A stretch of DNA of 64,000 nt from Muscardinus avellanarius (GCA_963383645.1 OY726559.1:109948235-110012234), one strand, 5' to 3'; positions 32,625 through 44,577 are shown, counted from the first letter of the stretch. The notes: generated from the sequence alone by a model not told the origin. Program-made: numbers and translations.

Positions 32625-32828
32625 TTTTTTCTTGTTCCTGGGAGTGAACCCAGAGGCTTTCTACCTCCAGGCTATACTCCCAGACCTATTTTCTATTTTA
32701 TTTGGAAACAGGGTCTCACTAAGTTGCTGAGAGCCTCACTAAGTAGCTGAGGCTGGCTTCGAACCTGCACGGTCCTCCTGTCTCACCTCCCAAGTGCTGG
32801 GGTTACAAGTGTGCGCCACCACGCCCGG
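32625..32828 (-). repeat. SINE in the C1orf226 intron
   Basis: Minus-strand copy ending about 120 bases before the acceptor of the exon at 32953. The remaining intron, 32,065-32,624, shows nothing recognisable. Confidence 0.9.
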
Positions 32829-32952
32829 CTATGCCGACTTTCTAAGACCTTCATCCTAGCTTGGGAACTAGACCAGCTTTGGGCTGCGGTGCAGTTGAAG
32901 GACCGGGTTTCCTCGGCCCTAATGCCTGCCGTCTCTTGTCACCGACTCACAG

Positions 32953-33445
32953 GCTGGCTCAGGAAGCATTCCCAAGACTGGATCCTCCACCCACCATCTC
33001 TAGGAAGCGAACACCACGGGCCCTGACCACCACACAGGACATGTTGATCTCCTCCCAGCCCGTCCTCAGCAGCCTGGAGCCCGGACCCGAGCCTTCGTCC
33101 GGGGAGCCCCGGGACCCCCATGCCTCTGCACAGCCTATCCCTGCAGAAGCTCGGCAGCCAGAGGCCACCGTGGAAACAGGAGACGGGGCCGAGGCCCTGC
33201 CCAATGGCCAGGCGACCCTATTGGTCCCTGACCTAATCGACCAGGATGGACAGGATGAAACCAAGCAGAGGGCAGTGGAGCATAGAGGGACGTCCTCCCT
33301 GGACCTCCCCGAGAGGAACGGCCTGAGACTCAGCTTGAGCCCCGTCAACCTGGCCGAATCCCAGGAGGACAGCCCCCCGCCTCGGGCACGGACCTCCCGC
33401 CTCCAGGACGAGGGTTCTCACCCAGACCTGCTGTCATTTGAGTAG
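32953..33445 (+). CDS. C1orf226: C1orf226 homologue, last coding exon
   Basis: Continues the split Arg codon: [40 protein letters not shown], and onward to an acidic, Ser/Pro-rich tail ending HPDLLSFE and TAG. The conserved blocks [33 protein letters not shown] and [11 protein letters not shown] match recalled human C1orf226. The acceptor is ACTCACAG|GCTGGC. With the ATG at 31757 the protein has 266 residues, about the human length. It is probably an intrinsically disordered adaptor-like protein; that is inference from composition. Confidence 0.92.
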
Positions 33446-35440
33446 CGCCTCTTCCCCCCACCCCCCACCGCCTTCTCCCCACCGCCCTCTGGCAGGTGCC
33501 ATCCCAACCCTTGCGTCCTGTGACCCCCTCCACATGTCAGCTGCAGCCCCTGGTCGCTGCGGCTCCCACTGCAGCGTCCTGCCTGGGAATTCTCTCTGCC
33601 AGAGTCAAGTTATACTGCCCGGCCCTCTCCCTCCCTGGCCCTGTTCCTCCTCTCTCCAGGATGGCCCGGGTAGGGATGATGGGGCCTGGCCCAGAAGTCT
33701 GAGCTCCAGGCTACCCTCTTTCCTGCGCCCGTGGGTTGGGGAGGTTACTGGGTTCTTGAGGTTCCCTGCCCTTGAGGGGCTTGGGGAAACAATATGGCCG
33801 GGCTCCTCTTCTGAGCATGTGCGCGCAGGGCCAGACAGCCCTAAGAGCAGCAGAGAGCGTTCCTCGGAGAGGAGCCCAGGCCAGTGAGGGTAGTCCTGAG
33901 AACAGAGCAGAGGGGCCGAGCCTGGGGTGGGAGAGAGGAGCGTCGCCGAGGGTCTGAGTGGCTTTTCAGGGCACCCCATGCTCCAGCATGAAGCCGCTCC
34001 TGGGGCGTGGGGATGAGGGAGCAGGGTGAGGCCCGCGGGAGGCTGGGATGACTGAGGACTCTGTGATGGGGCCATTCCTCCCTCAAGGCACCCGGGCCTC
34101 TGCGCCTGTCCTAGTGCCCTGAACACACATGGCCTTTGTATTTCTGCCTCCCACCAGGGCCGCTGTGCTATCTTCCTGTCGCCAGGGATCCTCTAGTGAC
34201 CCCAGCCCTGGGGCCTTGCACGTCTAGCCAGCAGGGTCTCTTCTAGGACCCCTGCGTCCTCTCCATTGTCTGGCTCCTGCCCTGAGTTCTGGGGCACCCA
34301 GTGCTTCCAGGTTCATCCTTGAACCCACTTTCTCCTCCATCCCTGTCTCCCAGACATTCGCGCTAGCCCCGGCACAACGGGAGCCTCAGCAGGATGCTGG
34401 GATGCGGTGCCAGTTCTGCAGCCGTGCGGCCCTGGCTCTGTGTGTAGGGCTCTCGGCACATGTGGAGAGCCTGCTGTCCAAGAGCGTGGAGTCCGCCTCC
34501 AAGGCGGGAGAGGAGTCTTTCGGATGGCCTGTGGGGTCCTGGGAGCTTTTCTGGGATGGCCTAGAGTATCACCCAGAACAGATCTGGGGGTGTGAGGTCA
34601 AGAATAAGCACACTTCATGGAGGTATCCACCTGAGCCCTGTGCTGGGAGCTCAGCCCCTTGCTCTGACGGGAACCCTGGCTGTGCCTCCCGGAGACAGGG
34701 GTAAGGTAGCCATAGTCGGGGCCATCCCAGCCCAGCTTCCACTGTCTCCACGCTGCCGCGCTATTCTGGACCGACATCAAAGTTCTTCAGACATGTACAA
34801 AACTGAATAAGGTGCTTGAGGACCTGTGCTGAGCTCTAGCTGCCTACGACTCAGCACCCTCTGCCACGGGGATGCTGCTACCCCAGGAGCCCTCTGAGGC
34901 TGAGCGTTGTCTTGGAAGCGGTGGATTCTGCCTGCTGCTAGGCATGGCCCACTGCCCAGAAGGAGCAACGATGCTGCTAATCCTGCAGGGCCTCGACTCA
35001 GACCCTCTCCATCCCCAACCGTACCTGACTTCTGGTCCATCCCACGGGCTCCGCCTTCCTCCCACCAGCCCCAAGGAATGAACCTCTCTCCTCCCAGAGC
35101 TTGGCCTGTCCAGTGATGCACATCGGGAAGTTGGGCCTCGGAGACTCTCCCACTTCTCAATCCCAGCAGGAGGCGCCATCCCGTGCATAGCTCCACCTGC
35201 TAGATCACATCTGGGCTGCAGCGCTGGCAGGGGCTGGTGTTCCTGCCTACAGGAAGATGAAAGTACCTGTGAACGCCAGCAGTGCAGATGTGAAGACGTG
35301 TGTTTGTCATCTGGCCCTCGTTTGGAAGAGGAAGATGATTACAGATGTACTCTGTATTTTTTTTAGAGAGTTTATATTTATATTTTAGAGATTTTCTGGT
35401 AGAAGGATATGGCACAATAAAAGAAGTATGTTTGCCTTGC
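33446..35440 (+). other. C1orf226: C1orf226 3' UTR
   Basis: Two kilobases after the stop with no SINE insertion, unlike nearly all surrounding non-coding DNA. It ends at a good poly(A) signal. Several frames are open by chance because the DNA is GC-rich. The lack of SINEs is compatible with selection on a long 3' UTR. Confidence 0.7.
35416..35421 (+). terminator. C1orf226: C1orf226 poly(A) signal
   Basis: AATAAA in a short AT-rich stretch, followed within 25-40 bases by T/G-rich sequence (TTTGCC, CTGGTTTCTG). Cleavage near 35,440 is inferred. Confidence 0.65.
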
Positions 35441-35799
35441 TGGACTGGTTTCTGCCCCCTGACTGATGGGAAATATTTACTTCTTGGAGGATGGCTGGTC
35501 GGGGCAGAGCCTTGGCATTTTGCTTTGGGAGCCTGGGAGAGGGCTGGGGGGAGGTGGGGATGTGAGGACAGCGGTCACCACTGAGCGTGTCTAGCCTGGG
35601 GCTTTGAGAAATAAGGTTCTCAGGCCAGGCCATCATTTGCTCGCCAGCCTGGCTGCTACTGTGAGCAGCCTGGACCTACAGCTGCTTCGGGGGCCTCAGT
35701 GTGCTGTACGCAGGAAACTTCAGAGCCAGGGAAGAGCAAATGACCCGTGGATCAACTTCAATCCGGGATCGGTAGCCATGCCCACCAAGAAGAGGATAG

Positions 35800-35980
35800 A
35801 GCCGGGTATGGTGGCCCATGACTATATCCAGCACTTGGGAGGCTGACACAGGAGGATCACAGGTTTGAAGACAGCCTCAGCAACCTAGAGAGACCCTTAG
35901 CAACTTAGCAAGACCCTGTTCCAAAATAAGACAGGCTGGGGTATAGCAGCTTGGAGGTAGAATGTCCCTGTGTTTAATCC

Positions 35981-36031
<51 letters not shown>
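35800..36031 (+). repeat. SINE with a (CA)24 tail
   Basis: Copy at about 35,800-35,983, then CA repeats to 36,031. Confidence 0.95.
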
Positions 36032-36033
<2 letters not shown>

Positions 36034-36233
36034 TTAATAGAATTAGCTAATCTAAGACAGAACTTCAATGCTACTTCAAACCCAGAAAATTCCTTCTGGG
36101 TCCATTGGCTCAGATTCTGGAGATCAGTGAGTCCTGTGAATGTCCTGGGGCATTCTCTGCCTGGACTCCCTACTCTCCCTTCACTGCCGAGGGGCCCTGG
36201 TAGCACAGCAATGACTGCTCTTAAATGTTGACT

Positions 36234-36565
36234 CTCAGGCCCCTGGTCGGCGGTACTCTGTGGGGATGGATGTACCCTGTCTGGAGCCCCACCGTGGCTC
36301 CTTGCGGAAGGAACAAGTAAGCAAGTCCAGACAGCTCTTTCGAGAAGACTCTACCTCCCCTGAAAAACCGCAAGTGGCAGTCACGTCTTTCATCTCCCAA
36401 GGAGTGCATCCCGGGAGCCTCAAGTGGGCTGGTGAAAGGTCCCAGAGTGTTCACTCTTCTGGGCTGCCCTCCTCCCATGGCCATTCACTCCCCAGACACA
36501 TGGTGAGTAGGCCCCCACCATCAACCTCGACTAATGAAAAAAATTCCTCTGCTCCCTGTATCTAG
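36234..36565 (+). other. Open frame of unknown status downstream of C1orf226
   Basis: A 101-residue frame starting with ATG at 36260 (MGMDVPCLEPHRGSLRKEQV...), in DNA without SINEs. A good donor-like site, ATG|GTGAGT, lies inside it at about 36,500. It resembles no protein I know and has no detectable domain. It may be chance or a decayed exon. Confidence 0.15.
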
Positions 36566-36825
36566 GGACCGACCCCCAAGGTACACATCGCTTTGTGCCC
36601 AGCTTATCTCCAGCTGCTGCCCTGGCCACGAGTGGGGCTCGCAGGAGGCTGGACAGCTCTCCCCCACGAGGCGCGGTTGCTAGCACAGGCAGGAGCGAGT
36701 CTGCGAAAATATTTAGGGGCCACTCCCACGCTCCAGGCTATAAGAGGATGGAGGTGGAGGATGGTGAATCCCACTGACCCTGTGAAGGCCTGGTAAAATG
36801 GGGTGTCTCTTCTTAGAGGGTTCTT

Positions 36826-37643
36826 GTCCCGTGAATTTCAGTGAATGAAGTCCAAGGGCTACAAAGAGTACAGCAATATGAAAGTTTATTTTAAAGTCAG
36901 GAGAAGAGAGCACCTCCTCCCAACCCCACAAGAGGTGACATCCCGGAAAGAGAGTGACCCCGCAGCCCTTGGGGATTGGGCTTTTAAACTTTATTGAGGG
37001 TTTCTCTTCGCCTTTTTAAGATTGGCCAGTGTTGGGTTTGGAGGAACAAATGACTTGCCTTTTGCACAATTTTGATCCTTAATTTAATGGTTATCTTGTG
37101 GGCTGGTCAGGGCCCTGATCTCCTGGCATCCACCAGTCTCTCTCTGACCTGGTTACCTCCCCCACTTCACAGAAATGGAGATTCAGGTGGCCTTTTACCG
37201 ACCTGTTTCTGCCCTGCCTATGTTCTTCCTCTGATGACGTGATCCTAACTGCTGTTAGGGAAATGGGGCGATGACAGCTCTACCTCTTCAGGCTGGCAGG
37301 AGGGCACTGGCAGAGTACTGCCATGTAGGCTGGCAGGGGGTGGGTGATCTAGAGACAGCAGAGGAAGGAGCTCTTCACATGAAGCCTTGTTTTCATAGCC
37401 ATCTGGGACTGGAAGGCTGAAGGAGTCTGGTTATCTTGGCTCAAACTCATCTGTGGTGGTTCAGTGGGTATCTACATGAAAAATGGATATATTAGTATTT
37501 TATAAAATAACCCAGAAATCTTGCCATGATGGTTTTTCATAACCCTTTACCTTGGGCCATCCATCTGTCGGCATTTTAAATTGGAGGCCAGGTAGCCAAT
37601 CCATTTATCCATTTGCATAGATCATGGGTATATGTTATATATA

Positions 37644-37683
<40 letters not shown>

Positions 37684-39430
37684 GTATACATTTCTCAATG
37701 TGTATATATATCATATATATATACACATTGAGAAAATGTTTTGTGGCACAAAGCCTTTTCTGAAAAAACTAAGCATGTTGTTTTTAACTTAGCTTAAGTA
37801 GGTTTTTTTTATCTCTAGGATTTTGGACAAGACTCAAATATTCCAGGAGCTTATAGTAATCGGAATTTTTACTTTTGTAGTATCGGATGGTCCTGGACCT
37901 GCACATACCTCAAGAACAGTTACTCTAACTTTACAGCATCTTATAAGGACTTACTGAAGGGAAGCTTTGTGCATTTGGTATCATATCTTATTTTTGTGAG
38001 CCTAAAAGTAGATGTGCCGTTATAAATTATAATGTAAAATATAAGGGGGCCAAAGTCAGAAAATAGGTAAATTATGTGGGTGGTCTCTTAAATGGCTCTG
38101 CGTATGACTCTTATTTTTTTTAACTCCAGAAAGTACACTTATTCTTGATTATATTTTTCCACTGGGTGCTCAAGACTCACTATTTAGCCCAATGTTGGGA
38201 AAACATAAGTTTTTCTAACAATTTGTCATTAAGGTCAGTCAAGACTCCTCAGGTTTACTCTTACGGACTTGGTGAGGCTTTACCCCAACCAGTTGTCCTG
38301 TCTGCGAGGACAGGTCTTGGTGTTGCTAATCATTTGACTTTTTTGAACCATAGAGGACATTTTCCTCTCTGATGACCCTCCTTTTTCCAGGGAAGGAGAG
38401 TGGCTGGTGGCTCCCATTCTCTGGGGCATTTGTGATCTCCCCATTTTTGGAGGTCAAGTGATTCCCTTAGCAAAGTCTCATGATCCCTGGTTTCTATTTG
38501 ACCTTGGAAGAATAGGGCCAAATATTGGCTGTTTTTTTTTTTTTGTCTTTTATTTCCTGATTGTCCTCTAAGTATCAGTTGCTGAACATCCAGAAAGTCC
38601 GTTCATCAATCCTTTTAAGCTGTCTTGCAGGTGATGGCTATTATTGTTATAGGGCGACCACCAGAGAAGGTCACTCAGGCTTAGCTTAAGCCAAATGGGC
38701 AGTCTTTATTAGCCTGCCGGCAACTACACTGCAGGGTATTGTGTCCTGAGTGCAGCCCTGAGCCGTTTCTCAGGGCTCCTTTTTTACATCTTGGGATTGA
38801 ACTACCCGTTCTGAAAGCTTTTTTCTTTTCACTTACCCTTCCATCCTTTGTACCAATGCACAAAGTCTGAAATAGTGGTACTCCTCTACTACGGCTCTTG
38901 TCCAGTGACTGGCTTGCTTGCTTGCTTTCTCTTCCTATCTTTCTTTTTTTGTGGTACTGTGGATGGGACTCAGGGACATTTTACTTCCAAGATATACCCC
39001 CAGCCCTATTTTTTATTCTTTATTTTGAAACAGGGTCTCACTAAGTTGTGAAGGGCCTCACTAAGTAGCTGAGCCTGCCTGTGAACCGCGATCCTCCTGT
39101 CTCAGCCTCCCAGATGCTGGGATTACAAGCCTGCGCCACCATGCCCAATTTGTCCAGTGGGTTTCAATTAATGAAATTCAAGAACTAGCAAAGCATACAG
39201 AAATAGGAAAGTTTAAGTCAGGAAAAGAGAGAAGACAAATCAGCTCCTTCCCCCCTTTACTTAAGGGGTGCGGTCCCAGAAACAGAGTGACCTTGAAGTC
39301 TGCCTCCATCAGTCTGCACTGAGCTGGTGGGAAGAGGGTCTTGTGCCCACTCAACAGGAAGGCTGCACCCCACACCAGGCACCTGCCTCTGCTGGCAGCT
39401 GCCGATGCTGCTCTTAAGGTCCACTTCTTC
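36826..39430 (-). mobile_element. Decayed LTR-retrotransposon region
   Basis: Two related segments flank the region: about 36,826-36,990 (TATGAAAGTTTATTTTAAAGTCAGGAG, later CCGGAAAGAGAGTGACC) and about 39,158-39,300 (AATAGGAAAGTTTAAGTCAGGAAAAG, later CCAGAAACAGAGTGACC). They are in the same orientation and clearly diverged. TTTATT words near them are AATAAA on the minus strand, so they look like minus-strand LTRs. A third LTR-like piece with CAGTCTTTATTAGCCTGC is at about 38,640-38,850. The DNA between has no intact viral gene. An SINE (38,945-39,150) has inserted into it. Confidence 0.45.
37640..37735. repeat. (AT)n and a near-perfect palindrome
   Basis: An AT run at about 37,645-37,682 is followed by TTTCTCAATGTGTATATATA at 37691-37710. 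Its exact reverse complement occupies 37716-37735, with a 5-base loop TCATA. Confidence 0.95.
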
Positions 39431-40140
39431 ATATTATTTATACATTACTCTTCAGGGCGATGCTATTAATTGGTGTTTTATTATATCTTTTTTTGTGTGT
39501 GTGTGGTCCTAGGCATGGAACTCAGGGGTATTCTACCTCAGAACTATACCCCGGCCCGATCTTTTTATTCTGTATTTTAAAACAGGGTCTCACGGAGTTG
39601 CAAAGGGCCTCACTAAGTAGCTGAGGCTGTCTTTGAACTGCAATCCTCTTGTCTCAGCCCCCCAAATGCTTGGATTACAAGTGTGTGCACCACCACGCCC
39701 GGCTTCTCTTTATTATATCTTGAAAGCTCCTAAGAACTCCAGGAATTGTTCTAACCAAGCTGCACACATTATCTCATTTGTTTTTCTAGTAACCCCACAA
39801 GGAAATTGCTATTAAGGCCGTTTTCCCGTGTTTCAAGGGATCCACTGTGATCTCATGAGTCCTCCCATCTGAGGTAAGTGTCCCAGCCCCCTTTCCCCTT
39901 TTCTTCCTTTCTTTCCTTCTTTCGTGTACATCTGTGTCTGTGTGTATGGCCCTGGGGATTGAACCCAGCAGGCTTCTACCACTGAGCTACACTCCAGCTC
40001 TATTTTATTTTTTTTAAATTTTTGAACAGAGTATCACTAAGTTGTGTGCTGGCCTTGAACCTGCAATCCTCCTGTCTCAGCCTCCCAAGCACTGGGATTA
40101 CAGGCATGCGCCACCGTGCCAGGCTTCCAGCCCCATTTCA
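38945..40140 (-). repeat. Three minus-strand SINEs
   Basis: Copies at about 38,950-39,148, 39,500-39,705 and 39,945-40,125. The third is of a different flavour (CCTGGGGATTGAACCCAGCA, TTTTTGAACAGAGTATCACT). The remaining 39,431-39,495 and 39,706-39,940 show nothing. Confidence 0.9.
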
Positions 40141-40419
40141 TAGAGAGGCCTCACGACTTCTCACACTAGGTTTTCAGTTCTAGGGAGTAGGTGTCTCCTC
40201 TCCCACCACACAACTCTTCTCTGTTTTTATCTCACTAATCTGATAAATAATTCCAGGAAATACTCATAGCCAAGACATGTCTTTTTTACCTTCTCCAAGG
40301 ATAAACATAACTTCTCTGAACACTGAATACTCACTTAGAATGAAAATGTGAAGACCCACCAACACACCCTCTCATTTTATAGAAGAAGAAACATAAGGAC
40401 TCTTTTTCTTTTTTTTCTT

Positions 40420-41421
40420 TTGGTGGTTCTGGGGTTCCTGGAAATCCTTCTACCTCCGGGCTACACTCCCAGACCCGTTTTTATACTTTTTTATTTTGGA
40501 AACAGGGTCTCTTAAGCCAGCGCAGCTGGTTTACCTGCGCAATCCTCCTGTCTCTGCCTCCCAAGCTCGGGGATTACAAGCGTGCGCCACCACGCCCGGC
40601 TTAGGACTCTTATTTCTTAAAATTATAACCCATAAGCTGAGCCTGGTGGTACATTCCTGTAATTCCAGTACTTGGGAGGCTAAGACAGGAGGATCACAGG
40701 TTTGAGGACAGCCTTGGCAAGTAGTAAGACTCTCATCAACCTAGTGAGACCCTGGCTTTTTTTGTTTGTTTTGGTGGTACTGGGGTTCCTGGAAACCCTT
40801 CTACCTCCAGGCTACACTCCCAGAACCATTTTTAAAATATTTTTTATTTGGAAACAGCATCTCTTAAGCCAGTGAGGCTGGCTTTGAACCTGCACGATCC
40901 TCCTGTCTCCACCTCCCAAGCATGGGGATTACAAGCGTGTGCCATCACGCCCAGCGTGAGACCGTTTTAAAAATTAAAATAAGCCGGGAGTGGTGGCGCA
41001 CGCTTGTAATCCCTACGCTTGGGAGGCAGAGACAGGAGGATCGCGCAGGTTCGAAGCCAGCCAGGTATGCTGGCTTAGGAGACCCTGTTTCTAAATAAAA
41101 AATGTAAAAATAGGTCTGGGAGTGTAGCCTGGAGATTGAAGGGCTTCCAGGAACCCCAGTACCACCAAAAAAATTTAAAAAAATAAAAATAAAAAATAAA
41201 TAAATAAATAAAAATTAAAATAAAATAGGGGCCGGGCGTGGTGGCGCACACTTGTAATCCCCATGCTTGGGAGGTGGAGACAGGAGGATTGCGCTGGTTC
41301 GGAGCCAGTCTTGCTGGCTTAAGAGACCCTGTTTCCAAATAAAAAAATATATATATATAATAGGCCTGGGAATGTAACCTGGAGGTAGAAGGGCTACCAG
41401 GAACCCCAGTACCACCAAAAA

Positions 41422-41464
<43 letters not shown>

Positions 41465-41466
41465 AT
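40420..41466. repeat. Five SINEs, four of the TTCCAGGAACC subtype, in opposing orientations
   Basis: Minus 40,424-40,602 (variant), plus 40,637-40,755 (left part), minus 40,765-40,955 (variant), plus 40,983-41,168 (variant), plus 41,230-41,415 (variant). They are followed by (TAAA)n at 41,418-41,466. Diagnostic bases are the GGCTTCCAGGAACCCCAGTA end and the internal GGCTTAAGAGACCCTGTTTC. Confidence 0.9.
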
Positions 41467-41469
41467 ATA

Positions 41470-41516
41470 AGGCTGGGGTGTGTAGCTCAGAGGTAGGATG
41501 CTCCTGAGTTTAATCC

Positions 41517-41565
<49 letters not shown>

Positions 41566-41760
41566 GATTCATGGCTGTTGTGGTGCATGTTTACAACCCC
41601 AGGGACTCAGGAGGCTGACCCAGGAGGATTGCAAGTTAAAGGCAAGCCTGGGCAAGGTAGGGAGACCCTGTCTCAAAATTGAAAGGGCATCTGGGTGTAT
41701 AACTTAGTGGTAGAGCACCCTTGAGCTCAATCCCCAGCGCTGCAAGAATAAAATGAAAGA
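41470..41760 (+). repeat. ID half with (CA)22, then an older SINE
   Basis: A lone ID half at about 41,470-41,520, CA repeats at 41,521-41,563, and a more diverged dimeric copy at 41,570-41,750. Confidence 0.9.
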
Positions 41761-42227
41761 AAAAGAAGAAAAGAAAAAGTTTACCTGTTCTAGCCAGCAT
41801 CTTCTTGTTGAATCCCAAAATAGCCCTCCCATCAAGAGTCATTGTTCTCATATTTTTTTTTTTTTTTTTTTGGAAGAGGCCGACCAGTGATCTTTCAAGT
41901 TTCCCCACGGCCAGTCGGCCAGTATAATAGAGCTGACAATAGTGTCTGTGAACACACTCACTCTTAAGGACTTCGGTCAACAGCCACTCGAGGCTGGCTC
42001 AGAGACGGGGAGATTAAGCCTGCGGGAAAGAGCACTGTTTAGAGAAGATTCGCCAAGAAACCTTCCGGGTTTCACAGCAACCAGGGTTACTCAGCAGTGC
42101 ATAAAACAAATAAAAAAGGAGCAGGCTGATCTGCATGGTAGTTGTCTGACCTCTAGTGACTGCATTCAGGAGGTTCCGTTTTTGGTCACTTCTACAAAAG
42201 GAAGATTTTGTTTTGTTTTTGTTTTTG

Positions 42228-42436
42228 TTTTTTTGTGGTACTGGGAGTGAAACCTAGGGGCTTTTCTACCTCTGGGCTATACTCCCAGGCCTATTTTATA
42301 TTTTATTTGGAAACAAGGTCTCACTAAGCTGCAGAGGACCTCACTAAGTAGCTGAGGCTGGCTTCGGACCTGTGTGATCCTCCTGTCTCAGCCTCCCAAG
42401 CGCTGGGATTACAAGCGTGTGCCACCACGCCTGGCA
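42228..42436 (-). repeat. B1-dID SINE
   Basis: Minus-strand copy. The 41,760-42,227 stretch before it has a T-run at 41,853-41,871 and otherwise nothing recognisable. Confidence 0.9.
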
Positions 42437-42504
42437 AAAGAAAGATTTTCATGAGAAAAGTAGCATTAAGATTGACACTACCTCCCTCTTAAATGGGCTT
42501 TTAC

Positions 42505-43080
42505 ATTTTTTAAATTTTTTATTGGTGCATTGTATTTATACAACATAATGGTGTAAAAACCTTGTGTAGACATAAATGCACACATCACCCAGCCAGCCCC
42601 CACCCAGGCCCCACCCCTCTCCCTCCCCATCCCTCCCTCCCATGCTTGGCTTAGTGGTTGGAGACGATATGAACAAGTACATCGTGTGCTTTAAAGAGTT
42701 TCCTTCTTCCTCCTTCCCATCCCCACAGTAGGTTGCCTTATTTGCTCCTCTATAGGATTTCCTTTTTCACCTGGAGTTCCTCCTATGACCCATTTCGCCT
42801 TAGCTTTCACATACTAGGGAAAGCATCCGGTTTCTTACTTTTTGCCACTGACTAATCTCACTTAGCACAATGTCCTCCAGTTCCACCCATTTCCCTGTCA
42901 ATGCTGCAATTGTGGTTTTTTTTTTTTAATGGCCAAGTAGAATTCCATTGTGTACATATCCCACAGTTTTGTAACTCATTCATCTGTTGATGGACATCTT
43001 GGCTGGTTCCATAGTTTGGCTATGGTGAATTGTACAGCTACGAACATAGATAGACATGCATTAGTTTGGTTACATTTACT
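42505..43080 (-). mobile_element. 5'-truncated L1 3' end
   Basis: Poly(T)/A-rich junction, then TTTTTTATTGGTGCATTGTA and a C-rich 3' UTR. The reverse of the ORF2 end follows (words CTTGGCTGGTTCCATAGTTT and AATTCCATTGTGTACATATC). It is homologous along its length to 5962-6560. Confidence 0.85.
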
Positions 43081-43084
43081 AATA

Positions 43085-43335
43085 TCATTTGACCAGTAAT
43101 CTATGTGAAAGGTTGGGGGAGGGAGGAGAAAAGGAGAAGAGACAGCTGTATGGCCAAACAGGCTTTATTGAGGTAAAGCTGGGGGTGGGGTGGGAGTCCC
43201 CAGTACAGGGTGGAGCTCATGCCCAATCCCAGGATGAGGGTATATATGGGTTATTTAGGAGGGAAGCTCAAATTCTGGTGGGTGGTACTTAAGGTGGGAA
43301 AGCTTGTGAGTCCTTAAGGCAGGAGAGGTGTTATC
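43085..43335 (-). mobile_element. LTR-like segment
   Basis: Contains AGGCTTTATTGAGGTAAAGCT (a minus-strand AATAAA) and GGTATATATGGGTTATTTAGG, a layout like the TATA and poly(A) parts of a minus-strand LTR. The family is not identified. Confidence 0.35.
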
Positions 43336-43364
43336 TAAAGGTCCCTTGGGTTTGTGCCAAGCAA

Positions 43365-43612
43365 GATATGTAATCCCAGTATTTGGGAGGCTGAGACAGG
43401 AGGATGCAGTTCACGGACAGCCTCCGCTACGTAGTGAGGCTCTTTGCAACTCAGTGAGACCTTGTTTCAAAATAAAGAATAAAAAATAGGGCTGGGGGTG
43501 TAGCTCAGAGTTCCATCCCCAGTACAGAAGAAAGAAAGAAGAAAGGAAGGAAGGAAGGAAGGAAGGAAGGAAGGAAGGAAGGAAGGAAGAAAGAAAGAAA
43601 GAAAGAAAGAAT
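43365..43612 (+). repeat. SINE with a GGAA/GAAA tail
   Basis: Copy at about 43,368-43,525, slightly shortened in the ID half, then a purine run (GGAA)n(GAAA)n to 43,609. Confidence 0.95.
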
Positions 43613-44336
43613 ATGATAGATGGCTGGGCTTTCCCCGTGAGTGGAATGCCTTCACAAAATGGGGTTGCTTTTGCTCTGCCCAGCCACCTAATAATGTGGA
43701 AGATGAAATTAGACAGATGTCCCTTCTTTTTAATTAAACATCTACTGTGTGTGAAGGACATTTTTGGGCACTAGGGGTATGCCAAGGAAAAAAAGGGACA
43801 AGTTGTACTTTCACTAAAACCCTAAGTGTAGAGAGTAAAAGTGGGAAATCAGCAGAGAAAAATTCAGGAAAAGTTTTCTATGAGCTTAGAGTGGGAGGGA
43901 CTTCTGAATCAAGAACCAGAAGCAGGAGGTGGGCGGGGGTAAGATGGAGAAACAAGAGAGGATTTAAAACAGGAAGGAGGCAGCATGTTCCAGTTGGCAC
44001 ATACCTCAAAACTGAACCAGTTGGAATACTGCTTCTTGGTAAGAGAGGGTTATCTGTCTGAGTTTTGTAGAAGACAGTCTGAGCTTCGATAACTCAGAGG
44101 CTACACACAGAGCAGAGGTCTGAAAAAAATCTCTGCTTCTCTACTGGTGAGTGGAGGGTGAGCCAGGGTGCTACCCCATGCTGGAGCTGGCAACTGTGGG
44201 AGTATGGGAGCTTGTGGTAAGTACTGCTACCCCAACCCCAGCCAGTGCTTGCTGAGGGCATAGCATGCACCTGGCAGATAGAAACAGGCCCAGATAAGAT
44301 TGTATTCAGGGGGTTCAGTTCAGAAATAAGAAGGGG
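43613..44336. other. Intergenic DNA without recognised features
   Basis: Open frames here are short and unsupported. Confidence 0.4.
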
Positions 44337-44535
44337 AGCCGGGCGTGGGGGCGCACGCTTGTAATCCCAGTCCTTGGGAGGCTGAGACAGGAGGATCGCA
44401 CAGGTTTGAAGCCAGCCTCAGCTACTTAGTGAGGCTCTCAGCAACTTAGTGAGAACCTGCTTCAAAATAAAAAATAAAAAGGACTGGGGATCTAACACAG
44501 AGGCACAGTGTCCCTGGGTTTAATCCCTTGTGCCA

Positions 44536-44577
<42 letters not shown>

